Shown here: positions 5,951 to 6,338 of the stretch, one piece after another | Layout: each line of letters starts with the position of its first letter | Position numbering within the stretch: position 1 is the stretch's first letter | NCBI GenBank assembly: GCA_002085265.1 | Contig: NATI01000058.1 | Location: 1-6,338 of the forward strand | Length of the DNA stretch: 6,338 nucleotides | Direction: 5' to 3' | DNA from: Candidatus Omnitrophica bacterium 4484_49 | GTDB taxonomy: Bacteria; Omnitrophota; Gorgyraeia; Kaelpiales; Kaelpiaceae | Made by a program: the position numbers and the translations under genes | The notes under the pieces: generated by a model | What the model saw: the letters and a program-made list of their open reading frames with translations, nothing else | Database searches by the model: none | Told to the model about the DNA's origin: nothing

Positions 5951-6338
5951 ATGAAGATAACTGGCGTGGTACTATCAGCGGGTGAAGGCACAAGATTGAA
6001 ATCCTGCCTTCCAAAATTTTTACATAAAGTTGGAGGGCTGGAATTGATTTCCAATAGCATAAGATTATTAAAAATCTCAGGGATAGATAGCATCTGTTTC
6101 GTACTCGGTCATTACGCCCATGTGGCTAAAGAATATATAGGAAACCATCCATATGTGATACAGAAGAAGAGAAAAGGCACAGCGGATGCCCTTCTGCAGG
6201 CGTTATCCTGGGTGAAGTTCAGGTATACTGATATCCTGGTCATTTATGTTGATATTCCTCTTCTTCATCCCCAGACATTAAAAACACTTATCTCCACACA
6301 TAATAAGGAAAAGGCGGATGTAACAATTTTGACTGCTA
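5951..6338 (+). CDS. glmU: Bifunctional GlmU, N-terminal uridylyltransferase part (cut by right edge)
   Basis: The first 129 codons run off the window. GlmU acetylates glucosamine-1-phosphate (C-terminal half, not seen) and then joins it to UTP to make UDP-GlcNAc (the half seen here). The nucleotidyltransferase motif is LSAGEGTRLKSCLPKFLH (8-25), with Arg15 and Lys22 at the positions of the conserved nucleotide-binding Arg and Lys. LPKxLH is characteristic of GlmU rather than of other sugar nucleotidyltransferases. It is followed by GHYAHVAKEYIG, IQKKRKGTADALLQAL (70-85, with the conserved Q and GT) and YVDIPLLHPQTL (99-110), where Asp101 is the expected metal ligand. The usual YGDVPL has Gly where this protein has Val100. 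The ATG at 5951 gives the standard N-terminus, but no Shine-Dalgarno is visible in the 19 nt after the tRNA. Whether the left-handed beta-helix acetyltransferase domain follows cannot be seen. Confidence 0.88.
   Translation, partial: MKITGVVLSAGEGTRLKSCLPKFLHKVGGLELISNSIRLLKISGIDSICFVLGHYAHVAKEYIGNHPYVIQKKRKGTADALLQALSWVKFRYTDILVIYVDIPLLHPQTLKTLISTHNKEKADVTILTA

Noticed and set aside
1..6338. Search by eye for CRISPR repeats, insertion sequence ends, phage or defence genes and riboswitches
   Set aside because: None found. The window is filled by housekeeping genes, and the only tandem repeats are the protein-level TPR units.

Overview
The window is a compact bacterial stretch with every gene on the + strand. 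It probably comes from an uncultivated, diderm-type lineage. Features pointing that way are a transketolase split into two subunit genes, a 31-residue arginine/lysine-rich protein of the AURKAIP1/COX24 (bS22-like) type, a SpoVG carrying an inserted four-cysteine zinc ribbon, and a secreted TPR protein. This combination reminds me of Omnitrophota or other PVC-type bacteria. That placement is an inference from gene content and recall, not from a marker-gene search.

Layout. Bases 1-426 hold the 3' end of a gene I do not recognise. Its reading frame stops at 307, but the coding signal appears to continue in another frame to 426, with a run of six T (300-305) as the likely slip point. A short intergenic region (427-495) contains a good sigma-70-type promoter (449-476). 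Then comes hisG (496-1231), which is broken: about 48 internal residues are missing and the two halves lie in different frames. Next are the 31-aa basic ribosomal-type protein (1248-1343), an exported protein with about 13 TPR units (1360-2838), the N- and C-terminal transketolase subunits (2828-3655 and 3652-4587), ispE (4594-5436), a spoVG variant (5454-5840), tRNA-Gln(UUG) (5861-5931), and the 5' part of glmU (5951 to the right edge).

How it fits together. From hisG to glmU the genes are separated by 20 nt or less or overlap (11 nt between the TPR gene and tktN, 4 nt between tktN and tktC), so one long operon driven from 449-476 is the simplest reading. The transketolase supplies pentose phosphates and erythrose-4-phosphate. 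IspE feeds isoprenoid, and hence undecaprenyl, synthesis. GlmU makes UDP-GlcNAc for peptidoglycan and LPS. The order ispE-spoVG-glmU matches the well-known Firmicutes neighbourhood, here with tRNA-Gln inserted before glmU.

The points most worth a second look are the zinc ribbon within SpoVG, the two broken reading frames within the first 600 bases (real decay or assembly/sequencing error), and the glmU start, which lies 19 nt behind a tRNA without a visible Shine-Dalgarno sequence. No mobile element, CRISPR array, phage gene or defence system is visible, and no stretch over 300 bases lacks a gene.
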